Program-made: the position numbers and the translations under genes
Notes under the pieces: generated by a model
Told to the model about the DNA's origin: nothing
The model's input: only the letters and a program-made list of their open reading frames with translations
The model's database searches: none
NCBI GenBank assembly: GCA_013152695.1
Contig: JAADFV010000416.1
Coordinates: 1 to 21,478, forward strand
Length of the DNA: 21,478 nucleotides
Direction: 5' to 3'
From: Chloroflexota bacterium
GTDB taxonomy: Bacteria > Chloroflexota > Anaerolineae > J102
Part shown: in pieces, positions 1 to 8,881 of the stretch
How the letters are laid out: the number at the start of each line of letters is the position of its first letter
Numbering within the stretch: the first letter of the stretch is position 1

Positions 1-1953
1 CTGGGGGGCCGGATAGGCTTCTACTACACTCATGAAAAAGGCGTAGGTTTCTTCACTGCCTGTCAACAGGTCTGCATCTTGTTGATTGAGCTGGTACTCG
101 TTTTGTAGCTGTTCGTACGCGGTCGCCAGGGCAGGATGAGCCTCTCGTTGTCGTTGCCGCTCGCTAGAAAGCGTGCCCACAGTGGTTTTGGTGGGCGCTG
201 GGGGCGTGTCGGCAGGGCGGGAAGGAGGAGTGGCACTGGGGCGTTGTTTCTTGGCCCAGGTGTCTCGTAAGGTGATGATGCGATTGAAAACCAGGGCATC
301 AGGATGCGAATCAATCCTGTCACGGATAAAATAGCCTTGTCTTTCGAACTGATAACGGGTATCTTCTGGATCCGAAGCGATGCTGGGTTCGAGCCGGGCA
401 TCTCTCAAGACTGTGAGGGAGTCGGGATTGAGGTAATCCTTAAAGCTCTTGCCTTCCTCGACATCTTCTGGATTGGGGACGGTGAAAAGGCGGTCGTAGA
501 GACGTACTTCGGCGGGGATGGCGTGCCGGGCCGAGACCCAGTGAATGGTGCCGTGGACTTTTCGCCCTCGCGGTCGTGCACCCAGAGTGTCTGGGTCGTA
601 CGTACAACGAATTTCCTTGATAGCCCCAGTTTCATCCTTGATCACCTCGTCACAACGGACGACATAGCTGTAACGCAAGCGTACTTCGCGTCCAGGCGCC
701 AGGCGTTTGAATCCTGGCGGCGGGTTTTCGGCAAAATCATCCTCTTCGATCAAGAGTTCGCGGCAAAACGGCACCTGACGGCTGCCCTCTTTGGCAATAT
801 CACGCGGCCAGTAAGGGGCATCCAGCCATTCTTCCCTGTCCTCAGGGTAATTACTGATGATGACTTTGAGAGGACGAAGGACTGCCATCACACGCGGGGA
901 ACGGTAGTTGAGATCATCGCGAATGACGTGCTCAAATAATTCGATTTCCACACGACTGTTGACTTTGGCTACACCCACACGTTTGGCGAAGGTGCGAATT
1001 GCCTCAGGGGTGATGCCGCGGCGGCGCATCCCCACCAATGTGGGCATGCGGGGATCATCCCAACCCTGTACGAGTTTCTCTTTAACCAGCTGCAGGAGCT
1101 TACGCTTGCTCATTATGGTGTAATCGAGATTGAGCCGGGCAAATTCGTATTGGCGGGGCTGCGGTGGTTCGATGAGACGGTCGACCAGCCAGTTGTAGAT
1201 GGCGCGATTGTTTTCGAATTCGAGCGTACAGATGGAATGGGTCACCCGTTCGATGCCATCGGATAGGGGATGGGCGAAGTCATACAGGGGGTAGATGCAC
1301 CAGGCATCGCCCTTGCGGTAATGATGGGCATGACGAATACGATAGAGTATGGGGTCACGCATGATCATGTTGGGCGAAGACATATCGATTTTCGCGCGCA
1401 GAACATGTTCGCCATCGGCGAATTCACCGGCACGCATTCGCCGAAATAGCTCGAGATTTTCCTCTATCGAGCGATTTCGGTAAGGACTTTCGCGTCCTGG
1501 CTCGGTGACCGTTCCCCGGTACTGGCGAATTTCTTCCTCACTGAGGCTATCGACATAAGCATCCCCCATGCGGATAAGTGTTTCCGCAAATTGATAGAGC
1601 TTATCGAAATAGTCAGAGGCAAAGTAAAGATGCTCTCCCCAATCGTAACCCAACCAGTGGATCGCTTCTTTGATTGATTCTACATATTCGATATCTTCGG
1701 TTGTGGGGTTGGTATCATCAAAACGGAGATGGCAGCGGCCTCCAAATTCCTCTGCCAGGCCAAAATTCAGGACGATCGATTTAGCATGGCCAATGTGCAG
1801 ATAACCGTTGGGTTCGGGAGGGAAACGGGTGACAACCTGGCCACCATAAGTGCCGGCAGCGATATCTTGCCGGACAATCTCACGAATGAAATCTCGGCTT
1901 TCTTCTTGTTCGGGGGGGGAAATTGGGTTGGAGGAAGATTGGGGGTCGACCAT
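1..1953 (-). CDS. glnS: Glutaminyl-tRNA synthetase with GatB/YqeY-like C-terminal tail (C-terminus beyond left edge)
   Basis: Class I synthetase that charges tRNA-Gln with glutamine in the cytoplasm. The frame is open from the window edge to the start, with no internal stop. Visible signatures are [17 protein letters not shown] (HIGH at residues 53-56), the KMSKS-equivalent IMSKRKLL (Met281) and the GlnRS-type [10 protein letters not shown] in the beta-barrel part. The canonical body ends at about residue 570 (RDTWAKK, where the E. coli enzyme ends). It continues into a Pro/Thr-rich linker and then a segment with [15 protein letters not shown], which resembles the GatB tail/YqeY family. Deinococcus GlnRS is known to carry such a tail. 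ATG at 1953 is preferred because GAGG lies 8 nt upstream; in-frame ATGs at 1986 and 1998 lack a Shine-Dalgarno. The gene lies 183-228 nt downstream of rodA and probably has its own promoter. The 3' end is not in the window. Confidence 0.95.
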   Translation of the reverse strand, partial: MVDPQSSSNPISPPEQEESRDFIREIVRQDIAAGTYGGQVVTRFPPEPNGYLHIGHAKSIVLNFGLAEEFGGRCHLRFDDTNPTTEDIEYVESIKEAIHWLGYDWGEHLYFASDYFDKLYQFAETLIRMGDAYVDSLSEEEIRQYRGTVTEPGRESPYRNRSIEENLELFRRMRAGEFADGEHVLRAKIDMSSPNMIMRDPILYRIRHAHHYRKGDAWCIYPLYDFAHPLSDGIERVTHSICTLEFENNRAIYNWLVDRLIEPPQPRQYEFARLNLDYTIMSKRKLLQLVKEKLVQGWDDPRMPTLVGMRRRGITPEAIRTFAKRVGVAKVNSRVEIELFEHVIRDDLNYRSPRVMAVLRPLKVIISNYPEDREEWLDAPYWPRDIAKEGSRQVPFCRELLIEEDDFAENPPPGFKRLAPGREVRLRYSYVVRCDEVIKDETGAIKEIRCTYDPDTLGARPRGRKVHGTIHWVSARHAIPAEVRLYDRLFTVPNPEDVEEGKSFKDYLNPDSLTVLRDARLEPSIASDPEDTRYQFERQGYFIRDRIDSHPDALVFNRIITLRDTWAKKQRPSATPPSRPADTPPAPTKTTVGTLSSERQRQREAHPALATAYEQLQNEYQLNQQDADLLTGSEETYAFFMSVVEAYPAPQ

Positions 1954-2143
1954 CGATGGAACCTCTTTCTCAGGAATATTCTTCATGGTAATTGCCATGA
2001 AAGGTACGACATAACAGGATGAAGGGGGAGGTATTGACCCATTTTGATACGTATTTGCGGCACGCCAGATGAGTCAGGATGTGAGGAAGCTTTGTTCTCG
2101 AACTCCCGCCTTTTTAGCTTACAAGATTTTTAGATTAGCGACC

Positions 2144-2172
2144 ATCTTACCCCGAACAGGGGTAGAACTCAA
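2144..2172 (-). promoter_or_regulatory. Candidate promoter for glnS
   Basis: On the minus strand, TTGAGT (2167-2172) and TAAGAT (2144-2149) are separated by exactly 17 nt. It sits just past the rodA stop and points at glnS, giving a leader of about 140-185 nt. The spacer contains TACCCC-GAACA-GGGGTA (2148-2164), a 6-bp hairpin without a T-run. That could instead be a weak end signal for the rodA operon. The rest of the 1999-2181 gap shows no T-box consensus or other recognised element. Confidence 0.45.
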
Positions 2173-2181
2173 ATCATTTGC

Positions 2182-3276
2182 TCAAAGTGATTGTGTTCGT
2201 TTCGTCATAGCGACACTTTGTGCCATACCTATGAAAATCATCAAAGAAAAATAGGCATTACCGCCATAACTAAAGAAGGGCAATGGTAGCCCCGTGACAG
2301 GTACGAGACCCATGTTCATGCCCACGTTGATAACGGTCTGGAAAAGAATAATGCCGGCGACACCGGTCACCAACAACTGGCCAAAAGCATCGGGAGCCTG
2401 GGCGGCAATACGCCAGAGCCGTAGCATCACAACGAGCAAGAGGATCAAGAGGATAACAGCACCAATGAAGCCCATTTCTTCTGCCACCACCGAGAAGATG
2501 AAGTCGGTATGGCGCACACGTAAGAAATGCAACTGGCTTTGCGTCCCCTGACCATAGCCTTTCCCCAGCCATCCTCCTGAGCCCACACTAACCAGGGCCT
2601 GCTGGACATTGAAAAAGCTATCGGGATCGGCGGTGGGGTCCAGAAAGATGAGAATACGGTTACGTTGGTGGCCGCGTAACAATGACCAGAGGAAGGGCGC
2701 GGACACGGCGCTGATCACGCTGATACCGAGGATATGACGCATGGTAAGCCCGGCCGCCAGAAAAATCAGCCCCCCTTCCACAATCAGAACGATAGCTGTG
2801 CCCAGGTCTGGTTCCAGGAAGACTAGTATCACGAGGGGGGCCATGATTGCCACGCCACCGAGAAGCGTACTCACGCGGTCCATGGTCTGGCGTCGCACCG
2901 CCAGGTGATGTCCGAGAGCAATCGCCAGCGCGATTTTTGCCAGCTCCGAAGGCTGGATGGGAAAGAGTCCGAAGAATTCGATCCAACTTTGCGCACCAAA
3001 GAGGTTTTTACCGAGAAAGCCGGTCATAACCAGCAAAATAATGGCGATAACATACAGGGGGGCGTAGATAGCCCCCAATGAGCGATAATCGAAGGCGGCA
3101 ATGATGAACATCAATATCAATCCCGCCACGACAAAGCTGATCTGGCGCTGGGGATAGTTGGCCAGCTGGGGGTCTCCCTGCACGGCGCTGTTGATCATGG
3201 CGACACCATAGGCACTGATCATGAGAATGGCGAGGAGCAAGATCCAATCGAACTGGCGCCACTGTCGTTGAATCAT
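2182..3276 (-). CDS. rodA: RodA, SEDS-family peptidoglycan glycosyltransferase
   Basis: Integral membrane polymerase of the lateral-wall elongation complex. It polymerises lipid II into glycan strands together with its cognate class B PBP. At 364 aa it has about ten hydrophobic segments. SEDS signatures are present: QPSELAKIALA, EPDLGTAIVL, VRHTDFIFSVVAEEMGF and the C-terminal PLPFFSYGGNAY. The ATG overlaps the stop of the upstream PBP2 gene as ATGA (3273-3276), implying translational coupling and matched production of the SEDS-PBP pair; GGGGGAGG in the end of the PBP2 gene can serve as ribosome binding site. It is the last gene of the mre operon. RodA is preferred to FtsW or SpoVE because of the mreBCD-mrdA context. 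Confidence 0.95.
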   Translation of the reverse strand: MIQRQWRQFDWILLLAILMISAYGVAMINSAVQGDPQLANYPQRQISFVVAGLILMFIIAAFDYRSLGAIYAPLYVIAIILLVMTGFLGKNLFGAQSWIEFFGLFPIQPSELAKIALAIALGHHLAVRRQTMDRVSTLLGGVAIMAPLVILVFLEPDLGTAIVLIVEGGLIFLAAGLTMRHILGISVISAVSAPFLWSLLRGHQRNRILIFLDPTADPDSFFNVQQALVSVGSGGWLGKGYGQGTQSQLHFLRVRHTDFIFSVVAEEMGFIGAVILLILLLVVMLRLWRIAAQAPDAFGQLLVTGVAGIILFQTVINVGMNMGLVPVTGLPLPFFSYGGNAYFSLMIFIGMAQSVAMTKRTQSL

Positions 3277-5336
3277 GAGCCCTCCCCCGGTAATTGTTCG
3301 ATCAGGGACTGGCTGCCGGTGGCAGCATCACGTGCTTTGATGTCGAAATAGCTCCGTAGAATGCGTTTGGCGATAGGAATGGCTACAGCCGAACCCTCGC
3401 CACCGTTGTACACGAAGACCGTGATCGCGATTTCGGGATCGTCGTAAGGGGCAAAAGCTGTGAACCAGGCATGGGAAGGGAGGTTGCCACGCCCATCACG
3501 AGGGATTTCCGGATCGAAGAACTCGGCTGTACCGGTTTTTCCGGCGACCACCACGTCAGGAAGGGCGGCCTCGACGGCCGTACCATATTCCCAGTTGACG
3601 GCCATCCACATCCCTTCACGTACGGTCGCCATGTGTTTGGGATCGACGGGAACTTCGTGGATAAGCTCCGGCTCTGTTTTTTTGAGGAGATGACTGTCGG
3701 CATCGGTAATGGCTGCAACAAGTTGTGGCCGGAAGAGGAGGCCGTCGTTGGCCACAGCCGCGGTCATGAGTGTGATCTGCAAGGGAGTAGCCAAAACATC
3801 GCCCTGACCAATGCTCATGTTGTAGGTGTCACCTGTAACCCAGCGTTCGCCTTTGGCCAGGCGCTTCCACTTCGGGTCAGGGATGAGACCGGCACTTTCA
3901 CTGGGCAAGTCGATGCCGGTGGGTTCTCCCAAACCAAATGTGTGGGCATAGTAGGCCAGCGTCTCCACACCCAAGCCTTCGAACTCTCCCGGAGGCCAGC
4001 CTCCTCCTAGCTTGTAGAAGAAAATATCGCAGGATTCGGCAATGGCCTGGCGTACGTTGATGTCGCCATGTTCTCCTCCCAGCTTGTAAATCCAGCAGAC
4101 GAAGGGTTGGGCCAGATCGGGGTTATCGGGGAAGTTGCGGTTGGGTAAGTAGATGATGCCCGGTGCATTGAGCAAGGTGCGGGGGGTGATGATGCCTTCT
4201 TGCAAGCCAGCAGCAGCGGGAATCATCTTGAATGTGGAGCCCGGCGGATAAATGCTATTGATGGCGTGATTGATGAGGGGGTTGCCGGGTGCATCGATGA
4301 TGGCCTGATACTCGGGGCCGGTGATCCCGTCGGCAAAGATATTGTTGTCAAAAGTAGGAATGCTGACCATGCCCAAAATATAGCCGTTACGGGGGTCCAG
4401 AGCCACAGCCACGGCACTATGTGAGCGTAAAGGATTAACGCCTTCATTGAGGGCGTCAAACATGGCTTGTTGCAGCTCGAGATCGAGGGTAAGAATGAGG
4501 TTGTTTCCCGGTCGAGCTGGCGTTTCTTCACCGATGACACGTTTTTCGCGGCCATTGACATCGACTTCGATGACTTTTGAACCTACTTGTCCGTGTAGCG
4601 TCTTTTCAAAAGTGAGCTCCAGGCCGGTCAATCCTACCCAGGCATCACGACTATAGCCCTGTTCCACGTAGCTATTGATGGTCTCTTGGGGTATGGGCCC
4701 CATGAAACCGAGAATATGAGAGGTGTAGAATCCGGTGGGATAACTTCGCTGGGGCTGAAGCTGGATCGCCACGCCGGGCAAGCGATAGCGCTCTTCGTCC
4801 ACCATCCAGGCGATGGTTTGGGGTAGATGCTCGGCAACAATGACCGGTTTATAGGCGCTGCCGGCTTCTCGCTGCGCTACCAGGGAATCGATCTCCTCAG
4901 CTTGCAGGATTTTGGGCTCGGGTTTTGTGTTGGTGCCAAAGACAAAATCCTGGTAACGGGCAGGAATTGGCGTGGGCGGAACCGTGGGGTAGTCTTGCAG
5001 CTCTCTTTCGACGAGGGCGATGAGGTCATTGTAGACTTTGTAACGCTTTTCTTGGGAGACGGTGTAGTCAGGATCGTCGGGGAGGTCCGCGGGTATGATC
5101 ACAACATCGTAAGTTGCTTGATTGCGGGCGAGAATGCGACCGTCGCGATCATAGATCACGCCCCGTGGTCCCGCGCTTCGCACTACTCGCGTACGGTTGA
5201 AGATCGCCTGTTCCTGATATTTTTCCGTCGATACGAACTGCAACATTGCCAGGCGTCCGAACAAAATCAGAAAAATGACAACGGTCACGCCTTGTAAAAG
5301 GAGAATGCGTGTTTCACGATTGTGCCGGTTAACCAT
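3273..5336 (-). CDS. mrdA: Penicillin-binding protein 2 (class B PBP, elongasome transpeptidase)
   Basis: Membrane-anchored D,D-transpeptidase that cross-links peptidoglycan made by RodA. The 687-residue product begins MVNRHNRETR, followed by one hydrophobic anchor (about residues 10-32) and the PBP dimerisation/pedestal region (ARNQATYDVV, LPGVAIQLQPQRSYP). The transpeptidase domain has all three catalytic motifs: STFK with nucleophile Ser367, SCD at Ser435 and KTGTAEF at Lys600. An in-frame start at 5450 would add 38 residues that overlap the mreD coding region and precede the anchor with atypical sequence. I therefore chose ATG 5336, one base after the mreD stop codon. No strong Shine-Dalgarno is visible, so coupling to mreD translation is likely. 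It overlaps rodA by 4 nt. Confidence 0.93.
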   Translation of the reverse strand: MVNRHNRETRILLLQGVTVVIFLILFGRLAMLQFVSTEKYQEQAIFNRTRVVRSAGPRGVIYDRDGRILARNQATYDVVIIPADLPDDPDYTVSQEKRYKVYNDLIALVERELQDYPTVPPTPIPARYQDFVFGTNTKPEPKILQAEEIDSLVAQREAGSAYKPVIVAEHLPQTIAWMVDEERYRLPGVAIQLQPQRSYPTGFYTSHILGFMGPIPQETINSYVEQGYSRDAWVGLTGLELTFEKTLHGQVGSKVIEVDVNGREKRVIGEETPARPGNNLILTLDLELQQAMFDALNEGVNPLRSHSAVAVALDPRNGYILGMVSIPTFDNNIFADGITGPEYQAIIDAPGNPLINHAINSIYPPGSTFKMIPAAAGLQEGIITPRTLLNAPGIIYLPNRNFPDNPDLAQPFVCWIYKLGGEHGDINVRQAIAESCDIFFYKLGGGWPPGEFEGLGVETLAYYAHTFGLGEPTGIDLPSESAGLIPDPKWKRLAKGERWVTGDTYNMSIGQGDVLATPLQITLMTAAVANDGLLFRPQLVAAITDADSHLLKKTEPELIHEVPVDPKHMATVREGMWMAVNWEYGTAVEAALPDVVVAGKTGTAEFFDPEIPRDGRGNLPSHAWFTAFAPYDDPEIAITVFVYNGGEGSAVAIPIAKRILRSYFDIKARDAATGSQSLIEQLPGEGS

Positions 5337-5337
5337 G

Positions 5338-5835
5338 TTAGAAAAATTCGGAACGGCGTTGGCGCCAGGTGGCGAGGGGAAGGTAGAAAAGCAGGGTAAC
5401 AATGCTGTTGAGAAAGGCCGAAGGGAGGACGACGTTGAGAAAAGCCGCACTCCAGGTGAGGTTCCAGCCTAACAGAATCAGCTCCATAAAAAGAATAAAG
5501 GAGCTCAAGATTGTCGCCACAAAGCTGATGATGACGGGCCAACCCAGCTGACTGCCAAAGAGGGCCCGTTCACTCAACCCTGCCAGATACACAACCAGCA
5601 GCAGCGGTAGAACCGAAGCGCCCAGGGGTAGTCCGGCCAGGGCGTCGTAGAGGGGGGCCATGAAGAGGAGGGGAAGCAAGGCTGTTCCCCGTCCGGCCAA
5701 TGCCGTCCACACGACCAGCGTCACCAACAATAAATCGGGATGCCCCCCGAGAAAACGAAGTTGGTCGATGACCGTAACTTGCAGGGCAACAACACCGATG
5801 GCAAAAGGCAGGACAACAAGAATTGTGGCAATCAT
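5338..5835 (-). CDS. mreD: MreD, rod-shape-determining membrane protein
   Basis: Small polytopic membrane protein (165 aa) of the elongasome that works with MreC to regulate the RodA-PBP2 pair. Nearly the whole chain is hydrophobic, with about five segments. MreD-like features include RFLGGHPDLLLVTLVVW near residue 30, then PLYDALAGLPLGASVL, and a basic C-terminal end (WRQRRSEFF). It starts 12 nt after mreC and ends one base before the mrdA start. MreD is poorly conserved in sequence, so the call rests on size, topology and its fixed position between mreC and mrdA. Confidence 0.9.
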   Translation of the reverse strand: MIATILVVLPFAIGVVALQVTVIDQLRFLGGHPDLLLVTLVVWTALAGRGTALLPLLFMAPLYDALAGLPLGASVLPLLLVVYLAGLSERALFGSQLGWPVIISFVATILSSFILFMELILLGWNLTWSAAFLNVVLPSAFLNSIVTLLFYLPLATWRQRRSEFF

Positions 5836-5847
5836 CGGGCGCCAGGG

Positions 5848-6723
5848 CTAGGGGGCCGGTGTGGGTGTAGGTGATTCGGGTAGGGGGATTTCACTCTCTT
5901 CGCTTGGGGTGAAACGTGTGATCACAAGCACCAGTTCAAGGCGGTTGAAATTGACGGTCGGCTTGACTATGGCTTGCTGGAACATTTTATTGTCATTATG
6001 GATGACCTCGGTGATCTGACCGACGACCAGACCTTTGGGGAAATTGCCTCCCAGACCGGAGGTCATGACGATTTCACCGGGAGCGATTTCGATGTCGTTA
6101 GGAATGAAGTCCATGAGGGGAAGCTGTTGGCTGCGGCCATGGAGTACACCAAAAGCACGAGATGCTTGAGTCATGACATTGACCGAGCTGCTGGCATCGG
6201 TGAGGAGTAGTACCTCGCTGGAGCGGGGAAAGACGTTGCGAATGCGTCCCACCAGACCCCGATCGGTGACCACTGGCATACCTGTTTCCAGGCCATGCAC
6301 TGCCCCCAGATCGATCTCAATCGTGTCGAGGAAGGGACTGACGCCGCTTGTCAGGGGTCTGGCAATGATCTGTCCCCCCCGATAGTCGTAGCGGGGGTTG
6401 GTCGTAGCAAAATTGAGGAGATCGCGTAATTGTTGATTTTCGATAATGGCTTCTGCCAATTGCAGGTTTTCGACGGTAAGGCGATCGACGCGTGCTTCCA
6501 GTTCGTTGTTTCGTTCGCGTAGCGTACGCAGGTCCTGTACGGTTGCCACCATGTCACTGGCCGTTCGCCAACTGTCATCGAGGGCGATGGTGATGGGGCG
6601 AAAGAGAGAGTGGATGACGTTCTGAACCGGTTTAAGGAATTGGGCGGTGTCGAGAATCATCAACACAAACGCCCCTACTATCACAAGAAAGATGATAAAG
6701 GGGCGTAAACGAAGTTTTTTCAT
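5848..6723 (-). CDS. mreC: MreC, rod-shape-determining scaffold protein
   Basis: Bitopic scaffold of the elongasome linking cytoplasmic MreB to extracytoplasmic PBP2. The 291-aa product has a basic N-terminus (MKKLRLR), a single hydrophobic anchor at about residues 9-30, and a coiled-coil at about 60-100 (RTLRERNNELEARVDRLT). The MreC beta-domain follows, with the typical VVTDRGLVGRI and TSGLGGNFPKGLVVGQI. It ends in a short Pro/Thr tail (SPTPTPAP). It follows mreB after 24 nt. Oddly, the bases before its ATG are pyrimidine-rich (CCCGCCCTCCTCTGCCA) with no Shine-Dalgarno. Confidence 0.95.
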   Translation of the reverse strand: MKKLRLRPFIIFLVIVGAFVLMILDTAQFLKPVQNVIHSLFRPITIALDDSWRTASDMVATVQDLRTLRERNNELEARVDRLTVENLQLAEAIIENQQLRDLLNFATTNPRYDYRGGQIIARPLTSGVSPFLDTIEIDLGAVHGLETGMPVVTDRGLVGRIRNVFPRSSEVLLLTDASSSVNVMTQASRAFGVLHGRSQQLPLMDFIPNDIEIAPGEIVMTSGLGGNFPKGLVVGQITEVIHNDNKMFQQAIVKPTVNFNRLELVLVITRFTPSEESEIPLPESPTPTPAP

Positions 6724-6747
6724 TGGCAGAGGAGGGCGGGCAGGTTG

Positions 6748-7809
6748 TTAGTGGAGGGTGCTGCCGCGATCGGTACTCGTAAGAACTTTACTGAGAATTT
6801 CCAGGTTTTCCAACGCCATTTCCGCGCCTTTTGCTACACAAGTTAGAGGATCGTCGGCCACGTAAACCCTGATGCGCGTTTCATCGGTCAGGCGCTCGGC
6901 CAGGCCTCGCAACAACGCCCCACCACCAGCCAGGGCAATACCATCTTTCATCAGATCGGCAATCAGCTCCGGTGGGGTATCATCGACGGCACTTTTTACC
7001 GTGTCGACAATGATGTTGACCGAGTTACTCAGAGCTTCACGAATTTCCACGGAGCTCACCTCGATTTCTTCGGGCAGGCCGGTCACAAGATTACGGCCGC
7101 GCAAAGGGAAGAGGACTTCCTCGGCGAGGGGATAAGCTGAGCCCGCGGCAATTTTGGCATGTTCGGCCATGCGTTCACCGATGAGCAGGTTGTATTTTTG
7201 GCGAGCGTAATTGATGATATCTTCGTCCATCTCGTCTCCGGCGACGCGCACGGAACGGGCAACGACGATACCGCCGAGGGCAATGACTGCCACTTCGGTC
7301 GTGCCGCCGCCGATGTCAATCACCATCGAGCCCGAGGCGCCCGTCACATCCAGGCCGGCGCCGATGGCAGCAGCCATGGGTTCTTCGATGAGGTAGGCTT
7401 CACGCGCCCCTGCATTGAGGGTAGCATCGTATACAGCCCGCTTTTCCACTTCGGTTACACCCGAAGGCAGGCCGACGATGACCCGCGGTCGGGGGATAAG
7501 CATGAATACGTTATCATGCACCTTGCTGATAAAGTATTCCAGCATCTTTTCGGTGACATCGAAGTCAGAGATCACGCCATCACGTAAGGGGCGGATGGCG
7601 ACGATGTTGGCAGGCGTTCGGCCCACCATTTCTTTAGCCTCGTGGCCAATGGCCAGGACTTTTTTGTCTTTTTGTTCAATTGCCACCACCGAGGGTTCGT
7701 TGATGACAATACCACGATTACGAACACTCACGAGGGTGTTGGCCGTGCCAAGATCAATGCCGATATCAAGAGAAAACAGGCCTAGAAGCCAGTCGAGAGG
7801 ATTAAACAC
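6748..7809 (-). CDS. mreB: MreB, actin-like rod-shape cytoskeletal ATPase
   Basis: Membrane-associated actin homologue that orients lateral cell-wall synthesis. At 353 aa it is close to the usual family length. The nucleotide-binding elements are intact: phosphate-1 DIGIDLGTANTLV near residue 15, phosphate-2 IDIGGGTTEVAV near 165 and the adenosine motif ALAGGGALLRGL near 293. The N-terminus MFNPLDWLLGLF can form the amphipathic membrane-binding helix known in MreB. The start is GTG at 7807-7809, with AGGAG (7819-7823) nine bases upstream. It is the first gene of the mre operon, directly behind a strong extended -10 promoter. Confidence 0.97.
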   Translation of the reverse strand: MFNPLDWLLGLFSLDIGIDLGTANTLVSVRNRGIVINEPSVVAIEQKDKKVLAIGHEAKEMVGRTPANIVAIRPLRDGVISDFDVTEKMLEYFISKVHDNVFMLIPRPRVIVGLPSGVTEVEKRAVYDATLNAGAREAYLIEEPMAAAIGAGLDVTGASGSMVIDIGGGTTEVAVIALGGIVVARSVRVAGDEMDEDIINYARQKYNLLIGERMAEHAKIAAGSAYPLAEEVLFPLRGRNLVTGLPEEIEVSSVEIREALSNSVNIIVDTVKSAVDDTPPELIADLMKDGIALAGGGALLRGLAERLTDETRIRVYVADDPLTCVAKGAEMALENLEILSKVLTSTDRGSTLH

Positions 7810-7868
7810 GCAATAAATCTCCTAAAACTGTTCGGGTTATGAGCATCGTTTGATGCGCACAGCCACTC

Positions 7869-7900
7869 ATTATATCATAGCGCCGCGGATTCTTTGTAAA
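7869..7900 (-). promoter_or_regulatory. Extended -10 promoter of the mreBCD-mrdA-rodA operon
   Basis: On the minus strand a perfect TATAAT (7869-7874) is preceded by TGA, giving the extended -10 form TGnTATAAT. A TTTACA (7895-7900) lies 20 nt upstream; that is too far for an ideal -35, but extended -10 promoters depend little on the -35. The predicted start near 7862 leaves a leader of about 50 nt before the mreB GTG. Confidence 0.7.
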
Positions 7901-7916
7901 GCGAAATGAGAAAAAA

Positions 7917-8762
7917 TTACGCTGGGCTACCATTTTGTTGGGGGGTGCGAAGATAGTCTTTCTCCCACTGCCGGTAGGCGCGGAGGAGCCGCTGAGTAAG
8001 GGGGCCAATGCTTCCCAAACGATGTTCTCCCACGCTCTGGATGGGGAGAATACGGCGGCTGGTGGAAGTGAGAAAGGCTTCTTGCCATTGGGGAACTTCG
8101 CTCAGGGGCAGGGGACGTCGCTCGATGGGAATGCCGAGTTCGGCGGCAAGAGCCAGGGTGCGCGTCATGGCTGTGCCTTCGAGAATCGTGCCGCGAGGGG
8201 GTGCCACCAGAACACCGGCGATGATGGCGAATACGTTGCAGTTGCTGCCTTCGGTGATATTGCCATTGCGGTCGACGAGGAGTGCATCGTGGGCACCGGC
8301 GGCCTGCGCTGCTTTGCGGGCCAGGCCAGGTACCAGGGTACTGAAGGATTTGACCTGGGGCAAAGTGCGCTCGCCATGATAAATGATTACGCTCACGCCT
8401 TGACTGTAAAGTTCTTGGGGTAGGGGTTTGTAAGGTGTCTGGTAGAGGAAGATGTCAGCGGAAGGGTGGCCTAGATCCAACGCCAATAGCCGCACGTGCC
8501 CGTCAGGAGCATTGGCGTCGAGCAGTTGATGGCACCACTGCCGCAAGGTTACCGGCGAAACATCGAGATGGAGTTGGGCACCATGGGCCGAGGCCTGCAG
8601 TCGTTGCAAATGTTCGTCTAAAACGATGTAGCGGCCGTTAAGCGCCAGGATCGTTTCGTAAACACCCAAAGCACCCACCAGGGCCGGTGTATAGATGGGC
8701 ATCGTGGCGGCAGACGGGTCGATGAAGTTGCCGTTATGGATTATGGTTGGATAAATATTCAT
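7917..8762 (-). CDS. PLP-dependent class IV aminotransferase (BCAT / D-alanine aminotransferase / ADC lyase fold)
   Basis: Fold-type IV PLP enzyme of 281 aa. Visible family features are VYETILALNGRYIVLDEHLQRL near the N-terminus, the candidate Schiff-base lysine at QVKSFSTL (Lys138), HDALLVDRNGNITEGSNCNVF with the PLP-pyridine glutamate at Glu171, the ILEGTAMTR segment and LTSTSRRILPI near the C-terminus. The family includes branched-chain aminotransferase, D-amino acid aminotransferase and aminodeoxychorismate lyase. The residues I can read do not separate these. The BCAT-type lysine motif with downstream Gly-Gly-Asn is absent, so classical IlvE is less likely. The gene is transcribed toward the mre operon but separated from it by that operon's promoter. 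It starts divergently from the methyltransferase-like gene. Confidence 0.85.
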   Translation of the reverse strand: MNIYPTIIHNGNFIDPSAATMPIYTPALVGALGVYETILALNGRYIVLDEHLQRLQASAHGAQLHLDVSPVTLRQWCHQLLDANAPDGHVRLLALDLGHPSADIFLYQTPYKPLPQELYSQGVSVIIYHGERTLPQVKSFSTLVPGLARKAAQAAGAHDALLVDRNGNITEGSNCNVFAIIAGVLVAPPRGTILEGTAMTRTLALAAELGIPIERRPLPLSEVPQWQEAFLTSTSRRILPIQSVGEHRLGSIGPLTQRLLRAYRQWEKDYLRTPQQNGSPA

Positions 8763-8821
8763 TGGATCGGGATTCCCTTTGGGGAAAGAATAGTGTTGGG
8801 GTGCGTTTCTTCGCGCCTACC

Positions 8822-8844
8822 ATTATACCCCCAATCAGGCTTTA
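8822..8844 (-). promoter_or_regulatory. -10 promoter element of the class IV aminotransferase gene
   Basis: A perfect TATAAT lies on the minus strand at 8822-8827. No convincing -35 lies 16-18 nt upstream. The predicted start near 8815 gives a leader of about 50 nt. The 119-bp gap between the divergent starts (8763-8881) must also hold the plus-strand promoter, for which no clear hexamers are visible. Confidence 0.5.
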
Positions 8845-8881
8845 TGCTAGGATTAAGATAACCTTTTCTGAGGAAAATACT

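Noticed and set aside
304..939. Long plus-strand ORF opposite glnS
   Set aside because: The minus frame is an unmistakable GlnRS with HIGH and MSKR motifs; the plus ORF is its antisense shadow and shows no domain.
1999..2143. Possible T-box riboswitch before glnS
   Set aside because: The leader has no T-box consensus and no recognisable antiterminator/terminator pair.
5337..5450. N-terminal extension of PBP2 from an upstream ATG
   Set aside because: The 38 extra residues overlap mreD coding sequence and look atypical; ATG 5336 directly after the mreD stop fits the operon.
8747..8881. Longer methyltransferase-like ORF starting at 8747
   Set aside because: It would overlap the divergent aminotransferase start and its -10 box; ATG 8882 has a Shine-Dalgarno.
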